Shown: positions 1-7,946 of the stretch, in pieces | How the letters are laid out: each line of letters opens with the position of its first letter | Numbering within the stretch: position 1 is the first letter of the stretch | Assembly: GCA_001899805.1 (NCBI GenBank) | Contig: MKWP01000014.1 | Location: 310,001-374,000 of the forward strand | Reading direction: 5' to 3' | Length of the DNA stretch: 64,000 bases | From: Lysobacterales bacterium 66-474 | GTDB lineage: Bacteria; Pseudomonadota; Gammaproteobacteria; Xanthomonadales; Rhodanobacteraceae | The notes under the pieces: generated by a model | Databases searched by the model: none | What the model was told of the DNA's origin: nothing | What the model saw: only the letters and a program-made list of their open reading frames with translations | Made by a program: the position numbers and the translations under genes

Positions 1-1194
1 CTGCTGGCGGGGCACCCACTCGCGCGCCAGCTCGGTCTCGATGTGGCATCGCGCTGGTCCGACTATTCGCTGTTCGGCAGCGCGACCAATTCGCAGTTGG
101 GATTGCGCTGGAAGCCGATCGACGACCTGCTGCTGCGGGCCAGCTACATCGAGGGCTTTCGCGCACCGAGCGTGGTGGATTTGTTCCAGGGGCTGGTCAG
201 TGCCGGCGAAGAATCCATGGATCCGTGCGCGGCGGACAGTCACCCCGACGCGGCCACCCTGGCGCGCTGCGCCGGGGCGGGCGTTCCCGCCGGCGTCACC
301 GATTGGGGCGGTTCGGCGGTCACCATCGGCGGCAACCCGGCGCTCAAACCCGAGATCGCGCGCACGCACACCCTCGGCTTTGTGTACGCCCCTTCGTGGC
401 TGCCGGGGCTGGGCGTGAGCCTGGACTGGTACCGGATCCAGATCACGAACGCGATCGGCGAACGCACGCCGCAGTCGATCCTGAATGCGTGTTACATGCT
501 GGGCGACACGAACGCCTGCTCGCTGGTCACGCGCGATCCGGTGGATCGTTCGCTGTCGAACGTCGACGCGGCCCAGCAGAACATCCCGGGAGGCCTCGAG
601 ACCGAAGGTTACGATTTCTCGCTGGACTGGCGGCGCGAGACGTCATTCGGCCAGTTCCGACTGCGCTGGGACAACGCCTACGTGAGTTATTACGGCGAAA
701 TCGGCCAGTCCGCGACAGGCGCGCTGTTGCCGGACGGTTCGCCGGCGCAAGGCAACGTGGTCGGCAAGAACGAGCAGCCGGGAGGTTTTTACGGCGTGGT
801 GTGGCGCCTGCGCTCGGTCATGGCGCTTGCCTGGCAGCGCGGGGCCTGGAACGCATCGATCGACGCGCGCTATTTTTCGCCCATCACCGAAAGTTGCAAG
901 TACGTCGCCGACGCGGCGAAGACTGTTGGCGATCCGGCGTTGCTCGATCTGTGCTCCGATCCCGGCCACATGCAGGACGGCCGGCGGGCGCCGCTGAATC
1001 GCGTCGGCGCGGTGGCCTACTTCGACCTGCAGGCCGGCTGGACCGCGCCATGGAACGGCCGCGTCACCGTTGGCGTGCGCAACGCCTTCGACCGCAACCC
1101 GCCGGTGGCGTACTCGGCGGCCGCCAATTCGTTCTTCCCGGACTACGACATCCCCGGCCGGTTTTTTTACGCCAGCTATCGGCAGAAGTTCTGA
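1..1194 (+). CDS. TonB-dependent receptor, C-terminal part (5' end outside window)
   Basis: The frame is open from base 1 to the TGA at 1192-1194, leaving about 397 residues of an outer-membrane beta-barrel receptor; the plug domain and signal peptide lie left of the window. Visible family marks are the barrel strand RASYIEGFRAPS, the block NPALKPEIARTHTLG that matches the usual N-x-x-LKPE region of these receptors, GVRNAFDRNPP near the end, and a terminal aromatic strand finishing in SYRQKF. Such receptors import siderophores, vitamins or oligosaccharides using TonB energy; the substrate cannot be read from this part. Four internal cysteines between roughly residues 160 and 320 suggest disulphide-bonded loops. 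Family assignment is firm, function generic. Confidence 0.9.
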   Translation: MLAGHPLARQLGLDVASRWSDYSLFGSATNSQLGLRWKPIDDLLLRASYIEGFRAPSVVDLFQGLVSAGEESMDPCAADSHPDAATLARCAGAGVPAGVTDWGGSAVTIGGNPALKPEIARTHTLGFVYAPSWLPGLGVSLDWYRIQITNAIGERTPQSILNACYMLGDTNACSLVTRDPVDRSLSNVDAAQQNIPGGLETEGYDFSLDWRRETSFGQFRLRWDNAYVSYYGEIGQSATGALLPDGSPAQGNVVGKNEQPGGFYGVVWRLRSVMALAWQRGAWNASIDARYFSPITESCKYVADAAKTVGDPALLDLCSDPGHMQDGRRAPLNRVGAVAYFDLQAGWTAPWNGRVTVGVRNAFDRNPPVAYSAAANSFFPDYDIPGRFFYASYRQKF

Positions 1195-1238
1195 CGCTAG
1201 AAGTCGTGATTTGCGGCGCGGAAGTAATCGTTGCGCGA

Positions 1239-1289
1239 GTAATCGTTGCGCGGCGTTTCCGAAATGATGGTTGAGGGGCGATCCCTCAA
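1239..1289 (+). repeat. 51-bp leader-like repeat, copy A
   Basis: This copy matches 1565-1615 at about 40 of 51 positions. Shared blocks are GTAATCG, GTTTCCGAA and a hairpin TTGAGGG-N5-CCCTCAA. A further 15-bp tandem copy of its first part (GTAATCGTTGCGCG) lies directly upstream at about 1224-1238. It precedes a 40-codon remnant and a terminator, whereas copy B precedes an intact small gene. It could be a cis-acting RNA or DNA element, or the leader of a decayed paralogue. Confidence 0.5.
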
Positions 1290-1397
1290 TACCTGGTCGG
1301 CGGTGTCGACCGACTGCAACGCCGCTGCCGGGCCATGGTCCAGGAATACGTGGCGGCCCGGCAGGTTGCCGGCGGCGTGGATGTCGCCGCCAAGTGA
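1275..1397 (+). pseudogene. 40-codon open frame, possible gene remnant
   Basis: A frame opens just after a TGA at 1272-1274, runs inside and beyond leader copy A and ends at TGA 1395-1397. It encodes about 40 residues including the helical stretch RLQRRCRAMVQEYVAARQV. No convincing start with a ribosome binding site is present, and a good rho-independent terminator follows 43 bases later. This looks like the 3' end of a gene whose beginning is lost. I do not recognise a family, and a non-coding interpretation is possible. Confidence 0.25.
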
Positions 1398-1439
1398 ACC
1401 GGACGCCTGAGCACTCTCCAGCAGATGGTGTCCCTTTTC

Positions 1440-1467
1440 GCGCCCCGCTTCGCGGGGCGCATTTTTT
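1440..1467 (+). terminator. rho-independent terminator
   Basis: A perfect 9-bp GC stem (GCGCCCCGC / GCGGGGCGC) with a three-base loop is followed by six T (1462-1467). It ends transcription coming from the receptor gene or from the short frame that stops at 1397, and separates them from the small gene at 1694. Confidence 0.85.
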
Positions 1468-1564
1468 CCAGATACAAGGAATCCATGGCTCCCTTCACGC
1501 GACCGGGGAGCAGCGCCGGGCTATCCGAAGCGGCCGCACGCCGCGTCGTTTCGCGTCGGCCGCT

Positions 1565-1615
1565 GTAATCGCTACCCGGTGTTTCCGAACTGTGGATTGA
1601 GGGGTGAACCCTCAC
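1565..1615 (+). repeat. 51-bp leader-like repeat, copy B
   Basis: Second copy of the element at 1239-1289. It ends 78 bases before the ATG of the small exported protein at 1694 and so probably lies in its 5' untranslated region or promoter. The hairpin TGAGGG-N5-CCCTCA is kept although flanking bases differ, which fits a conserved structure. Confidence 0.5.
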
Positions 1616-1693
1616 TGCCCAGGGATGCGGGCGAATCCCCATCCACGCACGCCCGTCAGGGAAGACCCGCTGCAGGTTTCGGAGGTCATCGTC

Positions 1694-2056
1694 ATGAAAC
1701 TTCGTGCAATCCTGATCGCCATCTCCCTGGCTGGTTTCGCCGGCGCCGCGGCAGCGGGCGAAACGCACACGATCATGCAGCCCGCCCAGACCATCCAGCT
1801 GCTCTCGCAGGCAACCGGCCTGACGGTTCATGAGGTCGAGATCGCGTTGAGCCCGTCCACGAATTACGAGCACCCCACCAGGTACGCATCCGTCTACCGG
1901 CGTTTTCAACAGGCCGTGGGGCGAACGATGTACGAGCGGATCATGGGCGACGGTGAACTCAGCGCGCGGCAGGTGCAGGACCTGGTCGCCATGGCCGAGG
2001 CACGTCAAGCCAAGCTGGCGGCGGCCGATCGCGAAAAGCTCGGCTTGCATCCGTGA
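1694..2056 (+). CDS. small exported protein of unknown function
   Basis: 120 residues. The start is set by GGAGG (1680-1684) nine bases before the ATG; an in-frame ATG at 1604 would precede both the ribosome site and the signal sequence. Residues 1-22 form a classical signal peptide (MKLRAILIAISLAGF, then AAAAGE at the cleavage region), so the product is probably periplasmic. The mature part is mostly helical and charged with no recognisable domain. It stands alone: leader copy B lies upstream, a hairpin at 2063-2097 follows, and the next gene is convergent. Function unknown. Confidence 0.7.
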   Translation: MKLRAILIAISLAGFAGAAAAGETHTIMQPAQTIQLLSQATGLTVHEVEIALSPSTNYEHPTRYASVYRRFQQAVGRTMYERIMGDGELSARQVQDLVAMAEARQAKLAAADREKLGLHP

Positions 2057-2062
2057 TCGCCT

Positions 2063-2097
2063 GCGCACACGCCCCCGCCTTGCGGGGACGTGTGCGC
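2063..2097. terminator. long hairpin between convergent genes
   Basis: A 16-bp stem with one mismatch (GCGCACACGCCCCCGC against GCGGGGACGTGTGCGC) and a three-base loop lies between the small exported protein and the end of cfa. No T tract follows on either strand, so terminator activity is inferred only from the stem and its position. Confidence 0.5.
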
Positions 2098-2110
2098 TTC
2101 GCGGCGTGGA

Positions 2111-3277
2111 TCAGCGCGGCACGCGATACCCGCCGGGCACGCCGTGCGGCGACAGCGTGAGTTGCCACAACTGGTCGCGGCGGGTGCGGAAGGTGGCGGC
2201 CGAACTCGACAGGTAATACCGCCACATGCGGCGAAAGCGTTCGTCGTAGCGCGGGTTCGCCGCCGACAGTTCCGGCCATGCGGCATCGAAGTTGGCGATC
2301 CACGCCATCAGGGTCTTGTCGTAGTCGGTGCCGAAGTTGTGCCAGTCCTCGACCACGAACAGGTTCTCCAGCGCGGGCGTGACCTGTGACGCGGCCGGGA
2401 TCATCGAGTTCGGGAAGATGTACTTCTCGATCCACGCGTCGGGCTTCGACGGCGTGGAGTTGACCCCGATGCAATGCAGCACCGAAAGCCCGTCGTCCTT
2501 GAGGCAGCGCCGGCACACTTCGAAATAGCTGCGGTAGTTCTTCCAGCCGACGTGCTCGAACATGCCGATCGAATACACCGCGTCGAATTTTTCCGTGACG
2601 TCGCGGTAATCTTGCAGGCGGATTTCGACCGGCAGGCCCTTGCACAGCTCGCGCGCGAATTGCGCCTGCTGCTCCGACACCGTGACGCCGACGCCCGACA
2701 CGCCGTATTGCTCGGCGGCGTATTTCAGCGCCTCGCCCCAGCCGCAGCCGATGTCGAGGATCCGCATGCCGGGTTTCAGTTGCAGCTTGCGGCAGACCAG
2801 GTCGAGCTTGGCCGCTTCGGCATCGTCGAGGTTGTCCGCATCTTTCCAGTATCCACACGAATACACCAGCCGCTTGCCGAGCATCTTCGCGAACAGGTCG
2901 TTGCCGATGTCGTAATGCGCCTTGCCGATCCTGAAAGCCTTGCGCCCGCGCTGCATGTTCAGGAAGCGCGCGCGCAGGTGCGCACGCAGCGCGTCGAAAT
3001 CGTGCAGTTGCTCGTCGAGGTGCGCGCCCAGCACGTGGAAGAAGAACCGGTCGAGCGACGGCGTGTCCCACCAGCCGTCCATGTAGGCTTCGCCGAGCCC
3101 CAGCGAGCCGTGTGCGAAGGCGCGCGCGAACACGCGCTCGTCGTGCACTTGCATGTCCCACGGCCGGTCGCCGTCGATGCGCACGTTGGCGTGCTCCAGC
3201 AGTTTCTGCGCTTTTTCACGCAGGACCTGGTCATGGCGCGACAGGGTGGGTTCGGTTGGCGTCGCAAGGTCGTTCAT
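2111..3277 (-). CDS. cfa: cyclopropane-fatty-acyl-phospholipid synthase
   Basis: 388 residues, close to the 382 of E. coli Cfa. It transfers a methylene group from S-adenosylmethionine to unsaturated acyl chains of membrane phospholipids. The SAM motif LDIGCGWG is at about 174-181, with the family signatures HYDIGNDLF (121-129), YSCGYW (139-144), FEHVGWKNY and the C-terminal RMWRYYLSS block. The start ATG (3277-3275) follows CAGGAG at good spacing and overlaps the TGA of the MFS gene by one base, so the two are probably coupled. The much longer upstream-open frame is antisense-type shadow. It is the last gene of a run that begins at the fluoride riboswitch. Confidence 0.95.
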   Translation of the reverse strand: MNDLATPTEPTLSRHDQVLREKAQKLLEHANVRIDGDRPWDMQVHDERVFARAFAHGSLGLGEAYMDGWWDTPSLDRFFFHVLGAHLDEQLHDFDALRAHLRARFLNMQRGRKAFRIGKAHYDIGNDLFAKMLGKRLVYSCGYWKDADNLDDAEAAKLDLVCRKLQLKPGMRILDIGCGWGEALKYAAEQYGVSGVGVTVSEQQAQFARELCKGLPVEIRLQDYRDVTEKFDAVYSIGMFEHVGWKNYRSYFEVCRRCLKDDGLSVLHCIGVNSTPSKPDAWIEKYIFPNSMIPAASQVTPALENLFVVEDWHNFGTDYDKTLMAWIANFDAAWPELSAANPRYDERFRRMWRYYLSSSAATFRTRRDQLWQLTLSPHGVPGGYRVPR

Positions 3278-4473
3278 CACGCGCTCCTGTGCGAAGGTCG
3301 AAGGCTCCACAACAGCGGACACGCGGCGAATTGCAACGCCAGCGCGGCGACCACCGCGTAGAGCGGATTCCAATCGTACAACACACCGAGCAGCACGCTG
3401 CCCGCAAACCATGCGACGCCGTAGATCGCGTTGAACACCCCCATCACGGTGGCACGTTTGTCGCGCTGGATGCGCTGCGCGACCACGGCGCGGAACAAGG
3501 AGTCGTGCGCGCCGAAGCCGATGCCCCACAGGATCATGCCGGCCAGCGCCGCCCAGGTTCCGCCCAGGAACACCAACGGCGCGTACAGTGCCGGGATCAA
3601 CGTTGCCCACAGCAGCACCGACAAGCCCTGTTTGTCGAACAACCTGCCCAGGACCAGCGCGGTGAGTCCGCCCGCGAGGCTGGCGATGGCATACAGGATC
3701 GGTACCACGTCGTTCGACACGATATGGTCTTTCGCCAGGTGGAATGCGATCAGCGCGAAATCGGAATAGCCCGCGGCGATCAGCGCGGTCGCCGCGAGGA
3801 ATACCTTCAGTTCGCGCAGGGCTTTTGCATCGGACGCTTGCGGCACCGGATGCGGATCGAGTTCCTGCGGTTGCGGAAACTTCCAGCGCGCGATCATGAG
3901 CGTTGCCAGCGCGGCAAGCGCGGGCAACAGCAACCATGCGAAGACGTGGCGGTAACGGCCGTGCAAGAACAGCACCAGCGCCGCGATCAACGGGCCGAGC
4001 ACAGCGCCGATCGAATCCAGCGCCTCGTGCAGGCCGAACGCCCAGCCGGCGCCGCCCATGTCCTTCGCGGCATACGACAGCATCGCGTCGCGCGCCGGCG
4101 TGCGCAACGCCTTGCCGCTGCGTTCCAGGATCACCAACCCGGCCGCGACCGGCCAGTTGCCCGCAAGGGCCAACGCCGGCACCGCCAGCAGGTTGATCGC
4201 GTAGCCGACGATGGTGATCGTCCAGTAGCGTTTCGTCTTGTCTGCCAGCGCTCCGGTGAACAGCCGCAGCAGATAGCCCAGCAATTCGCCGCCGCCCGCG
4301 ACCAGCCCCACGATTGCGCCTGTCGCACCCAGCGTGCCGAGGAACGGGCCCCAGATCGAGCGCGAACCTTCGTAGGTCATGTCGGCGAACAGGCTGACGA
4401 CGCCGATCAGCACGACGAACGTCAGCGCACGCTGGCGCGCGGTGGTGGAGGGCGTCGGCGCCGAGGTGTTCAC
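3277..4473 (-). CDS. MFS transporter
   Basis: 398 residues with about 12 hydrophobic segments. Near the N terminus it carries SLFADMTYEGSRSI, a signature of one subgroup of major facilitator proteins, and an A-type loop motif GALADKTKRY follows the second helix pair. The start is GTG at 4473-4471, sharing GTGA with the stop of the DUF190 gene, and its own stop overlaps the cfa start. The substrate is unknown. Position in a fluoride-responsive run suggests export of fluoride-stress products or general efflux, but that is inference. Confidence 0.85.
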   Translation of the reverse strand: MNTSAPTPSTTARQRALTFVVLIGVVSLFADMTYEGSRSIWGPFLGTLGATGAIVGLVAGGGELLGYLLRLFTGALADKTKRYWTITIVGYAINLLAVPALALAGNWPVAAGLVILERSGKALRTPARDAMLSYAAKDMGGAGWAFGLHEALDSIGAVLGPLIAALVLFLHGRYRHVFAWLLLPALAALATLMIARWKFPQPQELDPHPVPQASDAKALRELKVFLAATALIAAGYSDFALIAFHLAKDHIVSNDVVPILYAIASLAGGLTALVLGRLFDKQGLSVLLWATLIPALYAPLVFLGGTWAALAGMILWGIGFGAHDSLFRAVVAQRIQRDKRATVMGVFNAIYGVAWFAGSVLLGVLYDWNPLYAVVAALALQFAACPLLWSLRPSHRSA

Positions 4474-4814
4474 TTCACGCCGCTGCCCAGCGCGCCGAAC
4501 TCGGCCGGCAATATCGCGTAGAACAGTTGCAGGTTTTCCGTGCGCACGCGCTCGATCATCCTGTCGGCAAGTCCACGCGGCACCACGAAATCCACGCGCA
4601 CGGTTTCCTGGCCGGCGAGCTCCAGGAAGTGTGCTTCATGGGTGACGCCGTGGCGACCGTAGCCTGCGATCGAGCGGAACGCGGTCCCGCCTGGAAGGCC
4701 GAGCTTCTTGGCTTCCGCGAGCAACCAGTCGTACAGCAACATGCCGCCGTGGCGGCGGTTCTCGTGCACGAAAAACCGCAGGTATACGCCCCGGGTGGGT
4801 GCGATGTCGTTCAT
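4470..4814 (-). CDS. DUF190 family protein
   Basis: 114 residues matching the small soluble DUF190 family (PII-like fold), often encoded beside crcB. Visible marks are the N-terminal strand GVYLRFFVHENRRHGG, a helix LLYDWLLAEAKKLG, the GGTAFRSIAGYGRHG turn and a C-terminal LFYAILPAEF. Its ATG overlaps the crcB stop by four bases (ATGA, 4814-4811), and its TGA overlaps the next start as GTGA. The family's molecular role is not established; here its context points to fluoride handling. Confidence 0.9.
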   Translation of the reverse strand: MNDIAPTRGVYLRFFVHENRRHGGMLLYDWLLAEAKKLGLPGGTAFRSIAGYGRHGVTHEAHFLELAGQETVRVDFVVPRGLADRMIERVRTENLQLFYAILPAEFGALGSGVK

Positions 4815-5203
4815 GCGAAATGCCTCAGCATGGCTTGCATCAGCGCGAAGCCCAGGAGCGTCATCGCGAGCGAGCCGACGAGGTGCAGGCCGATGATCGC
4901 GAAGGTCCAGCCGTATTGCTGGCGCAACAACAGGGTGACCGTTTCGCCCGAGAACGTGGAAAAAGTGGTGAGGCCGCCCAGGAATCCGGTGGTGATGAAC
5001 ACGCGGGTTTCCGGCGAGAGCGACTGGAACTGCGCGAACGCGCCGAGGATCAGGCCCATCATCAATCCTCCGAGCAGATTGGCTGCGAGCGTGCCCAGCG
5101 GGACGGTCGGGAAAATCGGGTTGAACCACACGCCGAACAGATAGCGCAGGCAGGCACCGAGAAAGGCACCGCAACCGGTGGCGAGCAGGGCGTAGATCAG
5201 CAT
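4811..5203 (-). CDS. crcB: fluoride channel/exporter CrcB (Fluc)
   Basis: 130 residues with four membrane helices, the usual size. Family residues include GCGAFLGACLRY at the N terminus, PLGTLAANLLGG (the polar track Asn) and GFLGGLTTFSTFS, the conserved Gly-Thr-Thr-Phe-Ser segment holding the central Na+ and Phe-box residues. Fluc proteins are dual-topology dimers that expel cytoplasmic fluoride. The start ATG (5203-5201) has AAGGA 12 bases upstream. A fluoride riboswitch lies in its leader at 5290-5346, so fluoride induction is expected. Confidence 0.95.
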   Translation of the reverse strand: MLIYALLATGCGAFLGACLRYLFGVWFNPIFPTVPLGTLAANLLGGLMMGLILGAFAQFQSLSPETRVFITTGFLGGLTTFSTFSGETVTLLLRQQYGWTFAIIGLHLVGSLAMTLLGFALMQAMLRHFA

Positions 5204-5289
5204 GTCGGGTTCGATTCCTTGTGCGTAGTCGGGAATCGTGTGCAGCGGCCGCTCGTCGGAACGAAAACGCCTACACGCCGGATTCCCGG

Positions 5290-5346
5290 TGGGTAGGCAT
5301 CATCAGCCGGATCGCCGGCGGTTCAAAGAGGCATGCCATCTCTTGA
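5290..5346 (-). ncRNA. fluoride riboswitch (crcB motif)
   Basis: Read on the minus strand, this leader contains AGAGATGGCATGCCTCT, then AACCGCC, a short hairpin CCGG-CGAT-CCGG, and CTGATGATGCCTACC. These are the ordered hallmarks of the crcB/fluoride aptamer: GATGG in the first loop, AACCGCC at the pseudoknot side, and CTGATGATGCCTAC at the 3' side. It lies about 87 bases upstream of crcB and just after the stop of the preceding gene. The aptamer assignment is strong. The expression platform between 5290 and 5204 shows no clear T-tract terminator, so control may act on translation. Confidence 0.93.
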
Positions 5347-5359
5347 AACCCCAAGGGTT

Positions 5360-5869
5360 TCAGATTTTCCGCAGCATGGTAGCGGAACTGTGGTCTGCCG
5401 GCAGCAGACCGCGCGACTCGAGGAACGCGCGCGCGTCTTCGGCGTCGTGTTCGAACCATGCGCGCGTGGAACCCAGCCGGAACGAGTAACCCCAGGCATC
5501 CATGTCGGCCAGCGCGCGTTCGCGGCCGAAGCCGGGCAGGGCGTCGGCCAGCACGATCTGCAGGTAGCAGGTGGCGTCTTCCTCTTCCAGCGAATCGCTG
5601 GCGTCGGTATGGATGGACGCGCGCCGCGCGGGATCCGCGACCAGCAGGTGGCAGGCCTCGTGCAGCAGCGAGTGCAGCGGCGTGTCGGCGCGCGCATACA
5701 CGCGTGACGCAATCACGCCGGCCTCGGGTTCGCCCCAGTAGCTGCCGGGAATCGACCCGTCGTCCTCGACGCGCACCAGTTCCAGGCCATGCCGCGCGAG
5801 CAGGGCGGTCGGCGCATCGAAGCCGAGATCGGCGAGGCACAGGACTGAGTTGGCTGGTGGACCCGTCAT
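5360..5869 (-). CDS. zincin-like hypothetical protein with HEACH motif
   Basis: 169 residues from ATG 5869. A GTG at 5893 would add eight residues but touches a repeat element, and neither start has a good ribosome site. The centre holds HSLLHEACHLLVADPARRASIHTD, where HEACH fits the HExxH zinc signature; an acidic EEEDATCYLQIVLAD segment follows. This resembles the minimal IrrE/ImmA-type or SprT-like metallopeptidase arrangement, but I cannot name the family. It follows minE on the same strand with a repeat between, and the fluoride riboswitch starts just after its stop. Predicted cytoplasmic. Confidence 0.65.
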   Translation of the reverse strand: MTGPPANSVLCLADLGFDAPTALLARHGLELVRVEDDGSIPGSYWGEPEAGVIASRVYARADTPLHSLLHEACHLLVADPARRASIHTDASDSLEEEDATCYLQIVLADALPGFGRERALADMDAWGYSFRLGSTRAWFEHDAEDARAFLESRGLLPADHSSATMLRKI

Positions 5870-5896
5870 GTTGTTCTCGCGCCGAATTTTCACGTC

Positions 5897-5936
5897 GTCA
5901 TTCCGGGGCCGCGCGTAGCGCGGAGCCTGGAATGAC
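5897..5936. repeat. REP-like palindrome bounded by GTCATTCC / GGAATGAC
   Basis: A 40-bp imperfect palindrome with outer arms GTCATTCCGGGGC and GCCTGGAATGAC around a GCGCG-TA-GCGCG core. Larger elements with the same ends lie at 47428-47612 and 52631-52752. It occupies the gap between minE and the zincin-like gene. Confidence 0.75.
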
Positions 5937-5961
5937 GAAATGGTTTTTCCGGCACTGACAG

Positions 5962-6237
5962 TCAGCCACCGGTTCCAGTGGCCTTGCCTGCCTCAGGCAG
6001 CGCCACCGAAAGCTCCAGCACTTCGCCGTCGCTGTTGCGCTCTACGTTGACCTGCACCGCGTCGGCGCCGACGTGCACGTACTTGCGGATCACTTCCAGC
6101 AGTTCGTTGCGCAGCAGCGGCAGGTAATCCGGGCCGTCGCGGGTCGCGCGTTCCTGCGCGACGATGATGCGCAGGCGTTCGCGTGCGATGTTCGCGGTGT
6201 TCTTCGGGCGCGGACGCAGGAAATCGAGCAGGCTCAT
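5962..6237 (-). CDS. minE: cell division topological specificity factor MinE
   Basis: 91 residues, normal length. The N-terminal [22 protein letters not shown] is the amphipathic membrane-targeting and MinD-activating segment, and [30 protein letters not shown] is the classical MinE core read across residues about 22-51. MinE stimulates MinD ATPase and drives pole-to-pole oscillation that places the division site. It lies 11 bases after minD and ends the min gene set. Confidence 0.97.
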   Translation of the reverse strand: MSLLDFLRPRPKNTANIARERLRIIVAQERATRDGPDYLPLLRNELLEVIRKYVHVGADAVQVNVERNSDGEVLELSVALPEAGKATGTGG

Positions 6238-6248
6238 CGCTGTGCTCC

Positions 6249-7061
6249 TCAGGTTCCGAACATGCGCTTGAAGAAGCCTTTCTTCGGCGCGTCGAGGAAC
6301 CGCATGGACACGTCCTCGCCGACGAGCCGCGCGACGGCATCGGCGTACGCCTGGCCCGCGATCGAGCCGGCGTCGTGGATCACGGGCACGCCGGAGTTGG
6401 ACGCGGCCAGCACGTTTTCCGATTCCGGGATCACGCCCAGCACCGGGATGCCGAGGATTTCCTCGACGTCGCCGACGCTCATCATTTCGCCGGCCTCGAC
6501 GCGCACCGGGTTGTAGCGCGTCAGCAGCAGGTGCTGGGGGCCGGGACCTTCGCCTTTTTCGGCGCGGCGCGTCTTCGAGGACAGCAGGCCGAGGATGCGG
6601 TCGGAGTCGCGCACGCTGGAAACTTCGGGATTCACCACCACCACCGCGCGGTCGGCGAAATACATCGCGAGATGCGCACCCTTCTCGATGCCGGCCGGCG
6701 AATCGCAGATGACGTATTCGAAGCCGTCCGCGGCGAGTTCATCCAGCACGCGGCCGACGCCGTCCTGGGTCAGCGCGTCCTTGTCGCGGGTCTGCGACGC
6801 CGCCAGCACGTACAGGTTGTCGTGGCGCTTGTCGCGGATCAGCGCCTGCTTCAAGGAGGCCTCGCCCTGGATCACGTTGACGAAGTCGTACACCACGCGC
6901 CGCTCGCAACCCATGATCAGGTCGAGGTTGCGCAGGCCGACGTCGAAATCGATGACCGCGGTCTTGTGGCCGCGCTGGGCAAGTCCGGTGGCGAGCGAGG
7001 CAGACGTGGTGGTCTTGCCGACGCCGCCCTTGCCGGAGGTGATGACGATGGTTTCGGTCAA
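6249..7061 (-). CDS. minD: septum site-determining ATPase MinD
   Basis: 270 residues, the same length as E. coli MinD, when started at TTG 7061-7059, which has GGAG seven bases upstream. A longer open frame to 7139 adds unconserved residues. The deviant Walker A is [13 protein letters not shown] (signature Lys 11 and Lys 16), followed by [11 protein letters not shown] and CDSPAGIE. The C-terminal GFFKRMFG is the amphipathic membrane-targeting helix. MinD binds MinC to form the division inhibitor and MinE to oscillate. The TTG start may hold expression down. Confidence 0.97.
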   Translation of the reverse strand: MTETIVITSGKGGVGKTTTSASLATGLAQRGHKTAVIDFDVGLRNLDLIMGCERRVVYDFVNVIQGEASLKQALIRDKRHDNLYVLAASQTRDKDALTQDGVGRVLDELAADGFEYVICDSPAGIEKGAHLAMYFADRAVVVVNPEVSSVRDSDRILGLLSSKTRRAEKGEGPGPQHLLLTRYNPVRVEAGEMMSVGDVEEILGIPVLGVIPESENVLAASNSGVPVIHDAGSIAGQAYADAVARLVGEDVSMRFLDAPKKGFFKRMFGT

Positions 7062-7151
7062 GGAGATTCTCCGATCGTGTATTGCCGAGGTGGTGGTGTA
7101 CAAAGGGTCGCCGACGCGTCGATTATTCGTGTGCAGCATGAATGCCGGATG

Positions 7152-7946
7152 TCACAGCGCCGCAATCTGCAGTTTGCCCGGTTTCGACTCGGCCGGCTTC
7201 GATGTGTCGTGTTCGAGCCATACCTGCACGGCGCGGCCCGCGAATTCCCTGGGCAATTCCTCGAACACCCGGTAGTGGCCGGCAATCGAAACGATCTCGG
7301 CGCGGAACTCGCTGCAGAAGATGCGCGCACTCGCGTCGCCCGACGCGCCCGCGAACGCACGGCCGCGCAGGGTGCCGTAGACGTGGATGTTGCCGTCGGC
7401 CAGTACTTCGGCGCCGTTGGCCACCGCGCCGACCACCACCAGGTCCGCGGATTGCGCGTAGACCTGCTGGCCGGTACGGACCGGATGCAGGTGTTGCAAC
7501 GCCGGCTTGGGTGCCATGGCGGGAACCGCGGGTGGGGCCTCGGCCGGCGCGGACTTCGAGCCTTCATCCACGGGTTCGCTGTGTTCGGCGCGTTCGTACG
7601 CGGCGCGGAACTTCGCGATCAACGGCAGGCCGAGCCGACGCGACAATTCATCGGTGGCGCCGTCGCCGTAGGCGAGGCCCACCGGCAACATGCCGGCTTC
7701 GCGCACGGCGTCGAGCAACGCCGCCACTTCGGCGTCGGCCGGCTGCGCAGCGAGGAACGACAGGTCCACCACCACCGGCGCGCGCTGGAACAGCGACGGC
7801 GCTTCGTGCACGCGCACTTCCAGCGACGCGCGCAGCGCATCGGGGTCCGCGTTGCGCACGCGCGCGTTGGCGATGCCGACCTGGCCGAAACGCAGGTCGC
7901 AGGCTTCGAGGATTTCGGGCGGCGCACCCGTCGGGCGCGCGCTCAC
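7152..7946 (-). CDS. minC: septum site-determining protein MinC
   Basis: 264 residues from GTG 7946-7944, whose GTGA overlaps the stop of the upstream GNAT gene. The N-terminal domain (about 1-105) has the alpha/beta fold that blocks FtsZ assembly, with VVVDLSFLAAQ visible. A Pro/Ala-rich linker (about 120-150) leads to the right-handed beta-helix domain, which starts at VRTGQQVYAQSADLVVVG and contains GNIHVYGTLRGRAFAG, the MinD-binding and dimerising part. minD follows 90 bases downstream. Confidence 0.95.
   Translation of the reverse strand: MSARPTGAPPEILEACDLRFGQVGIANARVRNADPDALRASLEVRVHEAPSLFQRAPVVVDLSFLAAQPADAEVAALLDAVREAGMLPVGLAYGDGATDELSRRLGLPLIAKFRAAYERAEHSEPVDEGSKSAPAEAPPAVPAMAPKPALQHLHPVRTGQQVYAQSADLVVVGAVANGAEVLADGNIHVYGTLRGRAFAGASGDASARIFCSEFRAEIVSIAGHYRVFEELPREFAGRAVQVWLEHDTSKPAESKPGKLQIAAL

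Noticed and set aside
1271-1600. 109-residue plus-strand frame across leader copy A and the terminator
   Set aside because: It reads through a strong rho-independent terminator and has no start signal or conserved features.
3278-3937. 220-residue upstream extension of cfa
   Set aside because: It overlaps the MFS gene on the same strand in another frame. The cfa ATG at 3277 has a good ribosome site and normal length.
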